This document shows positions 11,759 to 23,700 of a DNA stretch of 64,000 nucleotides, in pieces. Position 1 is the stretch's first letter, and each line of letters begins with the position of its first letter. The stretch is taken from positions 233,793 to 297,792 of the forward strand of contig NW_022985471.1 in NCBI RefSeq assembly GCF_010093595.1, read 5' to 3'. This stretch comes from Mytilinidion resinicola. Taxonomy: Eukaryota; Ascomycota; Dothideomycetes; Mytilinidiales; Mytilinidiaceae. The position numbers were made by a program, and so were the translations under genes. Below the pieces are notes generated by a model. It worked only from the letters and a program-made list of their open reading frames with translations, had not been told where the DNA came from and did not search any database.

Positions 11759-12126
11759 AGAAAGACAAGGCTCGAGTAGAAAGTGAGTGAGAATACGAAA
11801 GGTGGAGGAGCGACAATTGAATTGGAAACAATGGTCACAGGCAAAGGGTGCTTATTGGTGGGGCAAGCTTGACGGGAGAGAGAGAGGACATAGTAATCGA
11901 GCTTTGGGAGAGAAGGACGTGGCGGGGCGCAGGAGGTGAACTTATACCAGCGTGCTGTCAGCTAGGCATAAACAGAAGCGGTGAGGCCGTCCATCAGCGA
12001 GCGACCTGACTGGCTAGATTCCGTGCAACGGGGCCGCGTCGGAACAGCGCAGCTTTGGTTGAGAAGGGCCGCTGTATGTAGAAGCGAGAGAGAAGCAGTA
12101 GTATTTCTAGATAACTCTTGCGACAC
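11759..12126. other. Flank of the bZIP-like pseudogene
   Basis: No gene seen; presumed upstream sequence of the pseudogene, AT-richer than the housekeeping regions. Confidence 0.35.
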
Positions 12127-12231
12127 TGTCCGAGATCGGGTAAAGCATTGCCATTGTGCCGTAGTATGGTTGGCGGTTGCTCCGCGTGTCCAGCGGTGTA
12201 AAGCTGTTGCAAAGCGGAGTATCTAAGAGTA
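12127..12231 (-). repeat. Duplicated 105-bp fragment of the bZIP-like pseudogene
   Basis: This segment aligns without gaps to 11258-11362 inside the pseudogene, with about 17 mismatches by eye. Both copies keep related minus-strand frames (for example LRYSALQQ..YTA.HAEQP). The similarity ends on both sides, so it is a partial duplication or the relic of a second gene copy. Confidence 0.75.
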
Positions 12232-12331
12232 ACTATTTCCTGGCTGGATGTTGTATTCATCTCTCTTGCGGCCAAGAAGCTCAAAGTAGAGGCTGTAGTA
12301 GAGGGCAGAATCAGCCCTTTTTTGTGCCTTA

Positions 12332-12685
12332 TCAATTGGAAGAAGGTAGGTTGATTTTAAGGTGTTTGGAATTCGAATGGACCCAGCGTGAAACCTAGTG
12401 GATTCCTGGCATTCTCCCAGCCAATTCCTGGGCGAGATTTCGTATCATTTGATGCATAGGAGGCAGGCCTCTTTCGGAGAGGTCGTTGATGTATTTGATG
12501 AGAGCCCTAGTATTGCCAGGAGAGAGGAGCTTTTGAGAATTGTAGCCCTCAGCCTTTGACTTCGTGATTCCTCGGTACCTCCGTGAGAGCGTAGTTCTGT
12601 CAATCCCATGCTTGTTTGCAACCTCGGTATACATCTTCTTCTCCATCAAATCAAGCTCCGCGAACGCAGCTTCCATTGCATCCAT
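12332..12685 (-). mobile_element. Pogo/Fot1-type transposase N-terminal fragment
   Basis: The frame from the ATG at 12685 encodes about 96 aa resembling the helix-turn-helix (psq/CENP-B-like) N-terminus of fungal pogo/Fot1 transposases: a Glu/Lys-rich helix, then a GIDRTTLSRRYRG recognition segment and a stretch ending in ELAGRMPG. A TAG at 12395-12397 interrupts it. The same frame continues to 12332 with VSRWVHSNSKHL, which fits the usual W-x-S/T-R-F-x-x-R segment, so the TAG probably replaced TGG. No catalytic DDE part follows, so this is a relic. Confidence 0.7.
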
Positions 12686-12801
12686 TTTTGAAGGAAATCT
12701 GTATATTTTTGGTGGAGTTGTGCGGTGTCGAAGCTTGAGAGAAAAAGCGCTGAGGGGCCTCTGAGGCCGTGCACGAGGTGGTAGCGTGCACGGCCATAAT
12801 C

Positions 12802-14428
12802 AAGTGCGCTATCATGCTGTGAAGTTGTTGTTTCCACCCTTCAATTTGCACTTATTTGCCAGGTCCAAGAAGGTGTTATTCGAGGCCCGGGAGATGATGT
12901 ATTCATTCACCTCTTTGTCCTTCCTCCATAGATCAAGCAAGAACTGCCTAGCTTCATCCTTGGCTTGCCTGCTGGCGCTATGGCAGTCGTATACCTTTAT
13001 AGGATGGTTCATCCTTCTAAAGACTCGCTCAATTGGGTGCAAATCAGGTGAGAAAGCTGGGTGGTCCACAAACTTGATCTTAGAGGAGAGATGTGAGAGC
13101 TTCCTTCAAGCAGAATGGTGAAGGGAGACGTTGTCCTCAATAAGCCAGACCTCTTTATCCGGGTTTGCTTTTATACAGCAAAATAGTAAGGATAGAGCAA
13201 TAGCTTTAGAATATTGTTGGCGTACCAAGCAGCATCCATACCCTTGCCTTTTCCTCGAGTGAATACCTCATATTTGAACTCCTGCTCGGGCCTTCGTGTA
13301 TAGCGCCTTCCCTTTTGAATTCCTTGCTGCGTGAGGCGCTCATTGTCACCTCGAATCTTATAATTCACTGATTTCATGTGGTTGTACTCCCAGGTCCCTT
13401 GGATGTTGGCATTCCTTTGAGACCTCTCAGCCCTTTCCTTCGCATCCTCATTGTCTTTGATGAGCTTCTTTTCAAGCTCATCCTTCTGCTCTTGAGACTC
13501 TGGCTCCCATACAATGCAAGGCCTTGGAATGCGGTCATCTGAGCACATGGCACCCCAAAAGGAGAAGGAGAACTTGGCAGATTTCTCGGGTATTGCATAC
13601 TCATTGGCATCTTTTCCCATAGGCCTAGAGACTCTAGCTTTGCCTCCTCCAGAATGGCCAGGCCCGAATTGCTTTCGTGATTCATCTGAACAAATAATGA
13701 TGACTTTTCCTTGGGTCCTTTTGATGAGATCTTCAAGCCAGGAGCAGTGCTCAAATCGGGCTTCTTTTTGAGAGGCATTGAGGGCTGGCTTCTTGGGTGG
13801 AATTCCACGTACAATTGGCCCATGGCAGAGAGGATCCGTATGCTGATGGGCAACGCGTTCGATTAAGGATCTGGCTGCTTTCACTCCATGCTTGTGGAGC
13901 GCCGGTGCAGCAGCTTCTTCAAACCTATAGTCCTCCCATCGCAATATATCTTGGCGGATCTCATGGGATAGCTTGCTTCCTTGCTTGACCTTTGGTACCC
14001 TTCCTGGGCGCTCTGATTTGGGTGAAAGAGATGCAAGCATATCATGAAAATCCTCATTCCCAGCATCCTGCCGTGCCCGGGAGTAGATCTTTGTAGCTGT
14101 AGACTCAGAGACACCAGTCTTGGCCTCAATATGGGTGAACGGAACTTGAAAGAAGAGGTGCATTGTAATAACAGCAGCTTTCATGGCAGTAGGGGTATCA
14201 TTGGCCCCCCTGGAGCGTCCTCCAAGGTGGTGGTGGGCCATGGTGGATGAGATTTGAGTGAATGTTTACAAGGGGGAGGCGGTGAAAAGGGGCGGCTCCT
14301 ATTGGTGAAGATTCTGCTGCGCTCGGGCCTCATATTATTGGCGATCGGAATATGCTGCGAGCCGTACCCCTGCCCAAAAATTACAATAGCGAGGCCGCGC
14401 CATCGCCCTGATTTCGCAGAGCGCACTT
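12802..14428 (-). mobile_element. Tc1/mariner-like DNA transposon (inactive copy)
   Basis: The element is defined by the transposase pseudogene it carries. Possible termini are a 9-bp inverted match, AAGTGCGCT at 12802-12810 directly after the transposase stop, and AGCGCACTT at 14420-14428 upstream of its start. The match is short and I see no clear TA target duplication, so these boundaries are tentative. Confidence 0.55.
12812..14241 (-). pseudogene. Tc1/mariner-like transposase, frameshifted and with a nonsense codon
   Basis: From the ATG at 14241 the frame encodes 356 aa with an N-terminal helix-turn-helix region and the first catalytic Asp in IICSDES. Near 13170 a one-base shift is needed to continue into IKANPDKEVWLIEDNVSLHH (second Asp). 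A TGA around 13107 then follows, and the frame resumes to SPDLHPIERVF (third catalytic acid) and the C-terminus ending at 12812. All three DDE/D motifs are therefore recognisable but cannot be translated in one product. The TGA would be CGA before a C-to-T change. Family assignment to the DDE superfamily of Tc1/mariner elements is confident; the exact subfamily is not. Confidence 0.85.
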
Positions 14429-15027
14429 TCACGGTGCGACCGAATCTCGTCGCCGCACCACCACCATTAATCTATCATCGTTTCTAAAACTTATATAAGG
14501 CTAAGCCCTAATCTCACAGTCCTACTACCATGCTAGGAAGTCATCATCAACGATGGCGCTGATGTGACGCGCAAGATCGTCACGCAGGCCGGTATATCTA
14601 ACCAAGATAATAAACGATTACGGTTAGTGCGAAACAGTTACGTATGTATTATATGGTAATTACATTGTATTCTAAACTGTGGCGCGCCGGTCTAAATTCT
14701 TCAGAGCGACGCAGAAGTTCCTGCGTGGAGAACCACTTCCGCCCTCGCCTTGAGGGAACGCCAAACCAGCGCCAGTTTTGTGAGCAGCAGCAAGAAAGGA
14801 ACAGCAATGAGCTCCGGGCGCAGAGGTTTCGTCGCGAACGTGAGAGGAATGCTTAAATACACGTGTTCACCAAGCGGATAATTACCAGGAGATAACCGTT
14901 GCGTTGAAAAGCCTCAACGCCTTGCACCCCAGCCATCATCCTCCCACATGCATGAAGCCGAGCCCGGCCCGTGACCTTCCCATCAGCTGTCACCACTCAC
15001 TCTACCACCATACTATCCTCAGATCAG
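14429..15027. other. Intergenic region between transposon and SAM-domain gene
   Basis: No gene supported. A short basic, Arg/Gln-rich frame at 14644-14856 has no recognisable content. Confidence 0.35.
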
Positions 15028-15965
15028 CTAGTAGTACAATCTAAGTACGAAAATCCTAGACTCCGCAGCCTTGACCGAGTTGATGTTGCTATAGTCTTGC
15101 ATATCCGGAAGAACATTCCAGTCCGATCGCAGCTGTATATCCTGAAACTCAGCAACCATGTCTTGACCTTCTGCTAGATCGCAAACAGCTGCGTCATCAA
15201 AGATACATTCCAGACCTAACTTGTTGACTCGTACGGTTTGTATGATTTGTGAAAGGGTGACGTCGCACTTCGTTCCAAGCTTGTATAGGAACTCCTCGCG
15301 GGTGCGGTTTTTGAGATACATAGCCCGATAGTAGGGATCCTGAGACGCGTTTGCGCCGATCCTAGGCTGAACATAGAAGCAAGCAACTAAACAGTCAGTT
15401 CCTACCATTATTGAAGTGGTCGGCGTGTCATACCGGGTCTGGTGACCTGACCTGGCTGCTCCATAATTTTATCTTCAATCAACGATTGCTTGCTCACTCT
15501 AGCATCCTCATGCATATAATCCAAGATGTGTTGAGGATGCTTTCCTATCTTCAGACGTGACAGGGCATTGGTGCAGTGTGGTAGCTGTGACATTGCGTCG
15601 TTGGCTGAGATGCTGATTATACGCTCAAGTTTTCTTCGATGACCACGTTTGACCTTGAGTTGCTCAAAGTCGTTTTCGTTGATGTTAAGCATTGATTCCC
15701 AGGAGTTAAAACCATGATCAACTAGGGTTTGCCGATACTGGCTGAGGTCTAGCGATTCAAGAACCGCACAGAGGTGAAGATAAGATTGATGTACTACCGC
15801 TGCATTTTGTACAAGGTCTGAAGCGGACGGTCGTACTGGGAGTGCGATTTGTCCTAAAGACTGATCATGATGTTAGTGCAAAAAGTGTATAAATAGAATC
15901 AGGTTACTGACCACTCTTCTCCGGTCCGATAATTTTACCGCATTAGAACTCAAGTGTTGTGGCAT
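15028..15965 (-). CDS. SAM-domain protein resembling the C-terminal half of a CP2/grainyhead factor
   Basis: Three exons (15965-15908, 15853-15434, 15386-15028; introns of 54 and 47 nt) give 278 aa. Residues about 40-100 form a SAM domain: CAVLESLDLSQYRQTLVDHGF followed by NINENDFEQLKVKRGHRRKLERI. After a linker, the second half (FYVQPR..DPYYRAMYLKNRTREEFLYKLG.., then LAEGQDMVAEF) looks like the ubiquitin-like C-terminal dimerisation region of CP2/grainyhead transcription factors, where a SAM domain also precedes it. The DNA-binding domain expected upstream is absent. The start codon is the least certain part. It may be a truncated duplicate that could act as a dimerisation partner, or simply a decaying fragment. 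The family call for the second half is from memory of the pattern only. Confidence 0.6.
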
Positions 15966-16446
15966 TTTAGGCGTGGTGAAGAGTCATGTCCTACCCAATA
16001 TATTGTGAGACATATGTGCGATAGCATTCAAGTCAATGTTATAATTACTTATCTATCAAACAAGCCCTTCGCTACACTATACGTGTTGGAGCATAAGGAG
16101 ATGAGGCGCAGGCTTGTGATAGACTTCTCGTCGATTTAAATTTATTGACGTCATCGACCCGGACCCCTCTTTTGATGATATCGGCACCGGCCTCAAGGCG
16201 ATGACGTGATGCTACGCTAGATAGGGGGCTTAGAGCCAGAGAAAGTTAGGCCATAGCCCCTCCAAATCCCAAACCAGTGCATGATCCGAGGAGGTTCGGA
16301 GGAAATCCCGCGACTACTTCGGAGTCCTATTGTACGTTAAGGTTAGGCCTCAAATTTCGCGCTTTGCTCCCACCGGATGCCGTTTCTTCTCCCTCCAATC
16401 GTTGAATACGCGACGCATGCGGCCTGCATGCACTCAGCCGCCCTGA
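15966..16446. other. Intergenic region
   Basis: No gene seen. Near 16425-16470 the phrase GCCTGCATGCACTCAGCC is repeated about 25 bp apart, just ahead of the coiled-coil ORF. Confidence 0.35.
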
Positions 16447-16485
16447 AACCGCCTGCATGCACTCAGCCTCCCTGAGACTGCCTGC

Positions 16486-17034
16486 GTGTGGCTGCCCCGC
16501 GCCATCCCCATCGTTTTACTTTTCCCCGTTGCCCGCGCAGCAACGCTTCTTTTCGTGTTCGCGGCGTGGCAAATCGTGAGCAAGTACGGCGACGGTGTTG
16601 CTGGCGTTAGCGAGGAGGCGGACCAGGCTATCCGCCGCGCGGTATCGGCTGCTGAGAGCGCGCGTGAGCACGTCCGCGAAGCAAAAGGGCTGGAGATGCA
16701 AGCCATGCAGCTAGCTGCCGCGTTAGTGGACGATGATGAGACGTGGAGAGCAACTGTCGCTGCGGCGAGGGAGGTGAAAACGGAAGTGGAAGGGATGGTG
16801 AGGCAGGTGGGGCTGTTGGGGGTGAAGGTGGACAAGGTGAGGAAGCTGGCGGAGAGGGCGAAGGTGGTGGCGGAGGAGGGGGATTTGGAATTGGCGAGGG
16901 AGGTGGTGGTGAATGTGGGGAAGTTGGAGGATATGGTGGTGCAGGTGGGGGAAAAGGTTAGGGAGAGGGTGGAGAAGGTGGAGGGGTTGAGGGGGCGGCT
17001 TTGGGGGTTGAGTTTGGGCGACGGTTCTGGCTAG
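16486..17034 (+). CDS. Hypothetical coiled-coil protein
   Basis: An open frame of 182 codons ending at TAG 17034. It starts with a hydrophobic segment (IPIVLLFPVARAATLLFVFAA), which could be a signal anchor, followed by about 140 residues of Ala/Glu/Lys/Val heptad-like sequence with strong G-ending codon use. No ATG lies in frame upstream of the hydrophobic segment (the frame opens after a TGA at 16444 and 16486 is GTG), so either an upstream exon is missing from my model or translation starts at the internal ATG at 16696. No family recognised. The G-rich composition could also produce a false frame. Confidence 0.35.
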   Translation: MWLPRAIPIVLLFPVARAATLLFVFAAWQIVSKYGDGVAGVSEEADQAIRRAVSAAESAREHVREAKGLEMQAMQLAAALVDDDETWRATVAAAREVKTEVEGMVRQVGLLGVKVDKVRKLAERAKVVAEEGDLELAREVVVNVGKLEDMVVQVGEKVRERVEKVEGLRGRLWGLSLGDGSG

Positions 17035-17256
17035 GTGGAGTTGCTCAGGCGTGTATGTAGAGAGGTTGGTGGGGACTGTGGTAGAGGTGGCTAGAATTGG
17101 ATGGGAAGTTGTAGTTTGAAATGATGGATAATGTATGCAATTTCTCAAAATCTCAGACTCTAGACTTGGTGTCGAGATTCGAGTGACAACTTGGAAGACA
17201 GGCTTTCCGCCCCAGGAATCACACCGTCAAGCCGAAGACGAAACCCAAGAGTGTGG

Positions 17257-20200
17257 CTATCCCTCCTTCTTCTTAGCCTCAGCAGCCGCTAAGGGCTTGA
17301 ACAGCGTCTCAACCAGCTGGAAGAAAGTCAGTAACCCACAAACTCCATGGAACCAACCGCCAACAGCGAACGAATACTCACCCATCGGTCTAAACTCCGC
17401 TCATCACGAAACGACTTGAACTTGTCATCCATCCTGCCTGTCTGATTGTAAGTACTGCTGGTTCCTGACATTCAACCCAAAATTGTACATACCCGCAAAG
17501 ATATGCGATACGCTGGCAATGGCCGGGTTGTCCCTGAGCGTGTCCAGAAATTCGAAGGCTGCTTTCGACGACCCGACCTGGCCGATCAAGAACTTCACGC
17601 CTGCAAACCATACTTAGAAAACCGAACACAAATAATACCGTATAAACCCAAGGGGAATGAAAACGCACAGTCCCTCGGATACCCCTTCCTCTCCAACTCA
17701 TTCCCACACTCGACAATCACACTCGCCAGCGTGCCCGGGGCCTCGGGCGTCGGGCCCCCATCGGTAAGAACGGATACAAGCAGCGGCCTCTTCAGCTTGC
17801 CCACCGCGAGCGGGTTGAACACCAGCGGCTTGAGGATACGCTCTCGCAGCGTCGTGCCGATGGGCGTGTTGCCCTTCGGATCGGCCAAGTCGAGGGCCCG
17901 CCCGATGCCCTCGAGGTCCAGGGAGGGGGACTCGTTGGTTGTCTGGTTAATGAAGCGGAGGGCGACGCCCTCGCGGTCGGGGAGGATGCGGGTCATGGTC
18001 CGCGCAATGCGCAGGGCGAGGCTCTTTTGGTTTTCCCATCTTTTTTCAGCCGTGCCTTTTGCGGTGACCATGGAGCTGCTGTCGTCTGTTGCGTTGTTAG
18101 TGACACGACACACATGAAGGTGTAATGAAATGGAAAGCTAGGCTTGGTTACCGCAGTAGATGACCTGCTGATGCATGGTCACTTTGATGGTCTTGGGGAG
18201 GACTTCTGGGCTGCCCAAGTCTGTGGTGGGGTCGTTGGCAAGGTCCACTGCCTTTTTCGCTATGTCCTGCATGAACTCCTTGTTGTCCTTGAAGAAGGCC
18301 TCCAGCGCAGGCGTGTCTTTGACGTAGGTGTCGACGTGTTTGAATTTCTGGAGAGTGTACATATGCTCAATCACAGTGTCTTCCTTAGTAGTTTGCATCG
18401 GGATCGAATAGATGCTCCAGTCAATCGGCGTTGTTGATTCCACCTCTTCATTCCGTGGTCCTTTCTCCAGAAAGTTCTCCTGCAAAATCCCATGCATGTC
18501 CGCTTCATTCACCTCGTCTCCTTGAACAAATTCGAATTCGTTGTTCAGAGTACTTCTCTTTCCAGGAGCCCTGTCGCTTGTGCTTGCTTGGGAGCTTGGG
18601 AAGGCATGCACGTCTCCAACTGCGAGTTTCTCCGTAGACAATCGCGGTGTGAGTAGGGCCAGAAATTGCAGGTGATCGGCGATGTGTTTCAGCATCATAG
18701 TCACAGTATTGGCTGTCTTTTGTGTCCCACACTCATCTGCCTTCACAACTTCCATGTTGGTTGCGGGCGGACCCGCTCCCTCGCCTGCTGGCTCGGAATC
18801 CAGCTTCGTGAAGTCAAATTGTACAGATCTTTTGTCCTTGCTACGGCTAGATGGTGTCTTGGATTCCATCTTTTTAGAATCAAGCAGCAGTGTTTCTGGC
18901 GATTCGTTGGAGGTTTGCGGTGCGGGTACCACCGTGGATTGATGAATGCCGGTACGAGCATCTCCGGATTCTTCGAGAGGTAGGCAACATAGGGGACAAA
19001 TATCTACAAGTTGACCGAGATTTGCTGTCGCTTGAGGGTCGGGAGCTGTTTCTTTATCGCGGTTTGGAATGCTTGGGCCTCGTGACCAGAAGACGCCATG
19101 ATCACGCTCCATGTGACCTGTCCACTCAGATCGGCTGGCAAAAGTTGGGGACTCCGAACAAGTGTTTGAAACGCAGGGAAACGGAAACAAGTCGCCGTTT
19201 ACATGGCGCCTGTATCATGTAAGTTAGCATCGAAAGACGGAGGTCTTCACCGGCATGCCAACATCAGAGAAGCGACTCACCTCCACCAAAATTCGTCCTC
19301 GAAATCTGCCTTAGAGAAGATCTTTCGGCAGAGATGACAGGGCTTTCGATCCTCTTCACCTTTGAACTGGGGAGGCTCAGGGAATTTCGCTCCGCTTCTG
19401 AGAACGGTTGATGCCCTAGCTCGGCTTAGTACTGGCATCTCACCTTCCGCCGGTGGTATGACGAGGTTGGATCCTGCATTCGATGGAACAGTTCCAGACA
19501 GGAACGTGGTACCTTTGGACACCTTGCTCTCTTCGGGTTTTGGCAGAGCCGAAGCGCTGTCCTCCATTGATCGCAGTCGTTGTGGCGGTTCCATAGCATG
19601 CGAAGGCGTTGATCTCGGTTGCGTATGCCGAGGCTGCCCATCGCGGCGACGGTCAGCGCGCAGTTTCTTGTCGTGAAATTTCCAGTATAAAAGCCTCGTG
19701 TATCGCTTCATCATTGATTTGCTCAAATGCTGACGAAGGCTTTCAGAGGCTTCCGGATAGAGACCATTGACTGCGAGCATCGTTTTCACCTCAAATGACG
19801 AAATCTCCGCGGGCTTCCTTGCTCCGAAAGCTTTGACTCGGGCATCGAAGGAGGACGTAGAAGACTGCCGAATATAGATTGCGAGTCGATCGAGCTCGTT
19901 TATCGACTTCTGGATACCGCTGAGTTCGACTTTTCGTCGATCCACGCCGTCATCTGAGGATTCATCCGACCCTGCGTCATCGGGGTCGACTGTGGCTAGC
20001 ATTCGGTGAGCTGGCAATCATAGAATATCAATATCTCACCCTACCTTACTTTGAATAAGATTTATGTTGAGCATGTCCAAGACCAAAAGAACGAGGTCTT
20101 GATATCGAGGATGACGCCTCAGGCGCTGGTCGAGACTTGCCTTTCCCCCAGCGAAGACGCCAAGATAAGCCGTCCAGTCGACAAACTTGGCCTGAAGCTT

Positions 20201-20365
20201 CCGTAAAATTTCTGCATATTCTTCCTCTCCATGTGATTCCATGAGTCGGACACTTTTTGAGAAGTTCGACTCGCAGTCGGTGGCCTTGGTCGAAATGGGC
20301 TCATCGTCCTCGTGCGGGGGAAGATCTTTAGCCGTGGCAATCGTTGGATTCCAGACAGTCGCCAT
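17257..20365 (-). CDS. Zinc-finger and von Willebrand factor A domain protein
   Basis: Seven exons (20365-20050, 19989-19281, 19209-18152, 18085-17669, 17600-17493, 17437-17382, 17316-17257) give 907 aa in one frame. The first about 220 residues are helical (LDRLAIYIRQSS and KRYTRLLYWKFHD are typical of a fungal N-terminal region found in zinc-finger and NLR-like proteins). Residues about 320-450 contain fungal C2H2-like finger pairs: CHLC..F..WWRRHVNGDLFPFPC, then W-x-x-H-M-x-x-D-H-G-V-F-W and CPLCC. The C-terminus is a vWA domain with a complete MIDAS: D-D-S-S-S (695-699), GNTPIG with Thr near 768, and TDGGPT. vWA domains bind ligands through a metal ion, often as adaptors. Divergent from the subtilase gene, 406 bp apart. 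Function unknown; a role with the neighbouring protease/gasdermin pair is inference from position. Confidence 0.85.
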
Positions 20366-20771
20366 TATCGGTCGCTCTGAGATGTTCAAGACGTCTGGCT
20401 ACATTAGATGCCAGATTTCACGCGTCGCGCACGTCGACTAGCTGTCGTAGTCTGCTCATCGGATGGTGTGTGAACGGGCCGTTTCATCCGCCCTTGGCGG
20501 TCGATGACGGGATGACGTGTCCACTAGGGGTAGGGCCGAGCCGTCAGACCGTGCGGAACTACTAATACGTAACTAGCCGATGACGGAAACATCAAAGCTC
20601 AGAAACACAACCCCACCCTCCAGGCCCGAACCAGCTCGCGACGATCGGATCAGGGTCACAGGGGAATCACGACGGCCTATGTTCTCGAGCCGATTGACCT
20701 TGAATAGCAAGGAAGCAACTAATAACAATTAGCCTAGCCCGCCACCTACCACGACATTGCCGTCGGGTGCC
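20366..20771. promoter_or_regulatory. Divergent intergenic region between the vWA and subtilase genes
   Basis: 406 bp separate the two start codons, so both genes must take their promoters from this interval. I see no specific binding site that I would name. The arrangement allows co-regulation but does not prove it. Confidence 0.55.
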
Positions 20772-23700
20772 ATGTTACCAGAGGTTTTGGGCCCTAGCGG
20801 AGGCATAGGGGAGACCGCCGCTTGGAGGTTGATCTATGGGCTGCACCAGAGTAGAGATCGCTTCAGCTATGATGGAGGACCTGATGAAGTCGGCGTCCGT
20901 AGCACCCGAACACACGAGCTCCGGACTGCCCTCCGCGATCTCGACATCCAGATTCGCACGACATTTACGATTCTGCAACTTGACTTGTTGCTTCAATGGG
21001 AGTCAGAACGGGAAGACGACGCGTCTCAATCAAGTTTTGAATCGGAATCAGATGACGAATCTCTTCAGGACACCGCTAGCTCAGACCGAGACGATGCATC
21101 TTCGCATTCAGGCGTGGAATCTCGCTGCATCTCTCCGACCGAGGAGCGTTTCGATATACCAAGTCATGGGCCATCTCCGTCAGACAACCAAGCATTGTCG
21201 CTTCTTCGAGACTTGTGCTCCCTTCTCGAAGTGCGGGTTAATCCCCTTCTGATCCCCATCCAGCCAGAGGATATCGACCAAGCTTCAGGCTATCCAAGAC
21301 TGGCGCGTCTCATTGGATATGTTCAATCACCACAAATTCATCCCCAACGTCTGGAATTCATTCCGATCCCGGGATCTGCAAATACACCCTTCCTCTTCAA
21401 CGTTACGGAAGACGGTGCGACCGCGACTGCCTTCGTCGCGCTCTGTGATCCGGTACAAAAGCCTCCTAGAAAAAGGGCTCGACAGCGAATGCTAGCAGAA
21501 GTCGGTTTTATGAGGGATCACTTCTTGTACTTCAACAACTTTGTCAATAGTCTACAGATTTCGATCGGATCTCTTGACAGCCTCGCTCCGCGGCCAAGTC
21601 AGAGCTCCACCTCCACCACAGGGTCGTTCGCCTCGTTCGCGCTGCTCCAAAAGTTTCGGCAGCAAACGACCGCTGCATTCCGCGCTATATTTTCACAATT
21701 CGGATCATGCGCTCATCGCGAATCGATAAAGCAGCACAAGATCCTTCTACAGTTACCTGGTTGGGAGGTCGCTTCCGACTGGAATCTGCCGGTTCAACTT
21801 TTCTTCACTAGTTGCCTACTTGAAGATTGGCAGCCCGCAAGCATGTATTTTCTTCAGTAAGTCGGGTCTTCGCATGGTGTGTATGGTATCAGACAGCTAA
21901 GTTCAGCTACTTTCGGAAACTGACATCGCAACCGACAGGTCCGAAAAGAACGATGCATACAAAAAGCAAAAGCTCTGCAAGGCCCTAAGTAGTGCCCACG
22001 ATAATGACAGGGACCTTGAGTTCTACGTCTCGGAAGATTCTGAGAGCACTAATCCTGGCGAAATACCAGTTCATATCCCTATTGGTCCAAAGAGAGGTCG
22101 GAGATATGGCGACAGCTTCCCAGTCGACAACCTCTGTACTCTGATCAAGCATGGCTACTTTGCAAGGAACCGCACAATGGAGTTGTTATATAAGGCTGGT
22201 GAGAACGCTGCTGTCATGGGAATTGACCAGCGCAAGACTCTCGCTGTCAAGCTCGTTCTCGGCATGATGCTGTCCATGGATTCCGATTACATCATTGGCA
22301 CCTGGGATCCAGCACGCATTCATTTCTTGAAGCCCATGGACACGGAACTCACACCATTTGTCTCAATCTACGGGAATGTGGACAGTTTAAGCCGTTGGGG
22401 CTGTCCGCCCCTCGCTAAATTAAACATCTCTGGCGACTTTGGGGATGATGACGACGAGCCGGATTCGTATCCCTTGCTGCCGTTCACTCTCTTGGCCAAG
22501 GCGCTATTGCAGATTGCGTGCGGAGAGCGTCTCAAGGATCTTAAAATTTCTTACGCATCGAGAAAAGCTTTTCTCGGCGGATGGAAGGAGCTTCGGAGGT
22601 TGATTGAGCTCTATCTCAAATCAAAAACCTGCGAAAATGATGTGGACCGAGAGACGTTGCCCTTTCTATATGCAGCTCTGAAATGCTTGGATTTCCATAC
22701 AAGGTATCAGGTGCGCCTTAAGTCGGCGCGGTCAAACCATCGCATAGAGATTGCGTGGCAGCTGGTGTTCGACGACGTCATCGCTCAGATTGACAGCAGC
22801 TTGAATTTGGGGGAGTTAATCCAGCCTGGCACTGATGCTCTCACCAAGGAAGAAGCCATTCCCGTCGCAGGTCAAACAGCGGCTGAAGAATCCTCTGTCC
22901 TTAGAAGCGTCGGGGGCATCACAGCTCAGCCCCAGGTCGCATTATTCGATGGGGAGAATTCCGTGAAGGACTCAACGTAAGACTTTCCCGAAAAACTATT
23001 GTGGTTCATAAAGCTAGCCTGGCAGCGCTAACTATGGGCCCAAACGTTGCAGAGAAGTCCAAAGGGCTACCTTCTTCTTCGAGACACTCGAAGAATTCCA
23101 CGCCTCCTATTCGCGCTTTGTCACTGATCGTGTCAAGGACGACTCAGGAGGAGAACCACCACGGCGGATCCGCATAGCAGTTCTCGATACTGGAATCGAC
23201 TTCCGACATTCCGGGCTAATAGAGGCGAAGAAAAAGGGACGCGTGAAGAGGGAATGGTGCCACAGCTGGGTTGGCGCCGGAACCGACGTAGAAGATGAGG
23301 ATGACGAGTTGCACGGAACGAACTGCGTTTACGTTCTCCACAAAGCAGCGCCTGAGGCAAACATATACGTCGAGAAAGTGTTTCGGAGCAACAGCTTTAG
23401 GATCTACCAAGCTGAGAATATTGCTAGGGTAAGCCTTTCCACGAGCGGTCGCGAGATTGGACTTGTGAGTGCGGGAGAAGCTGGGGTGCGAGGTTTGGGA
23501 CATTGGCAATTTGTCGCTTAGTAGGCTAACGTTTACGACATATCAGGCTATCAAACATGCAGTGGAGACATGGGACGTAGATATTATATCGATGTCATTC
23601 GGACTGAGGCCTCCGGTACCTCGGAAAGACGGAAATCACGCCGAGGAAAATCTAGCCTTACAGGACTACCAAGATCTTGTCGACGGTATCCAAACCGCAA

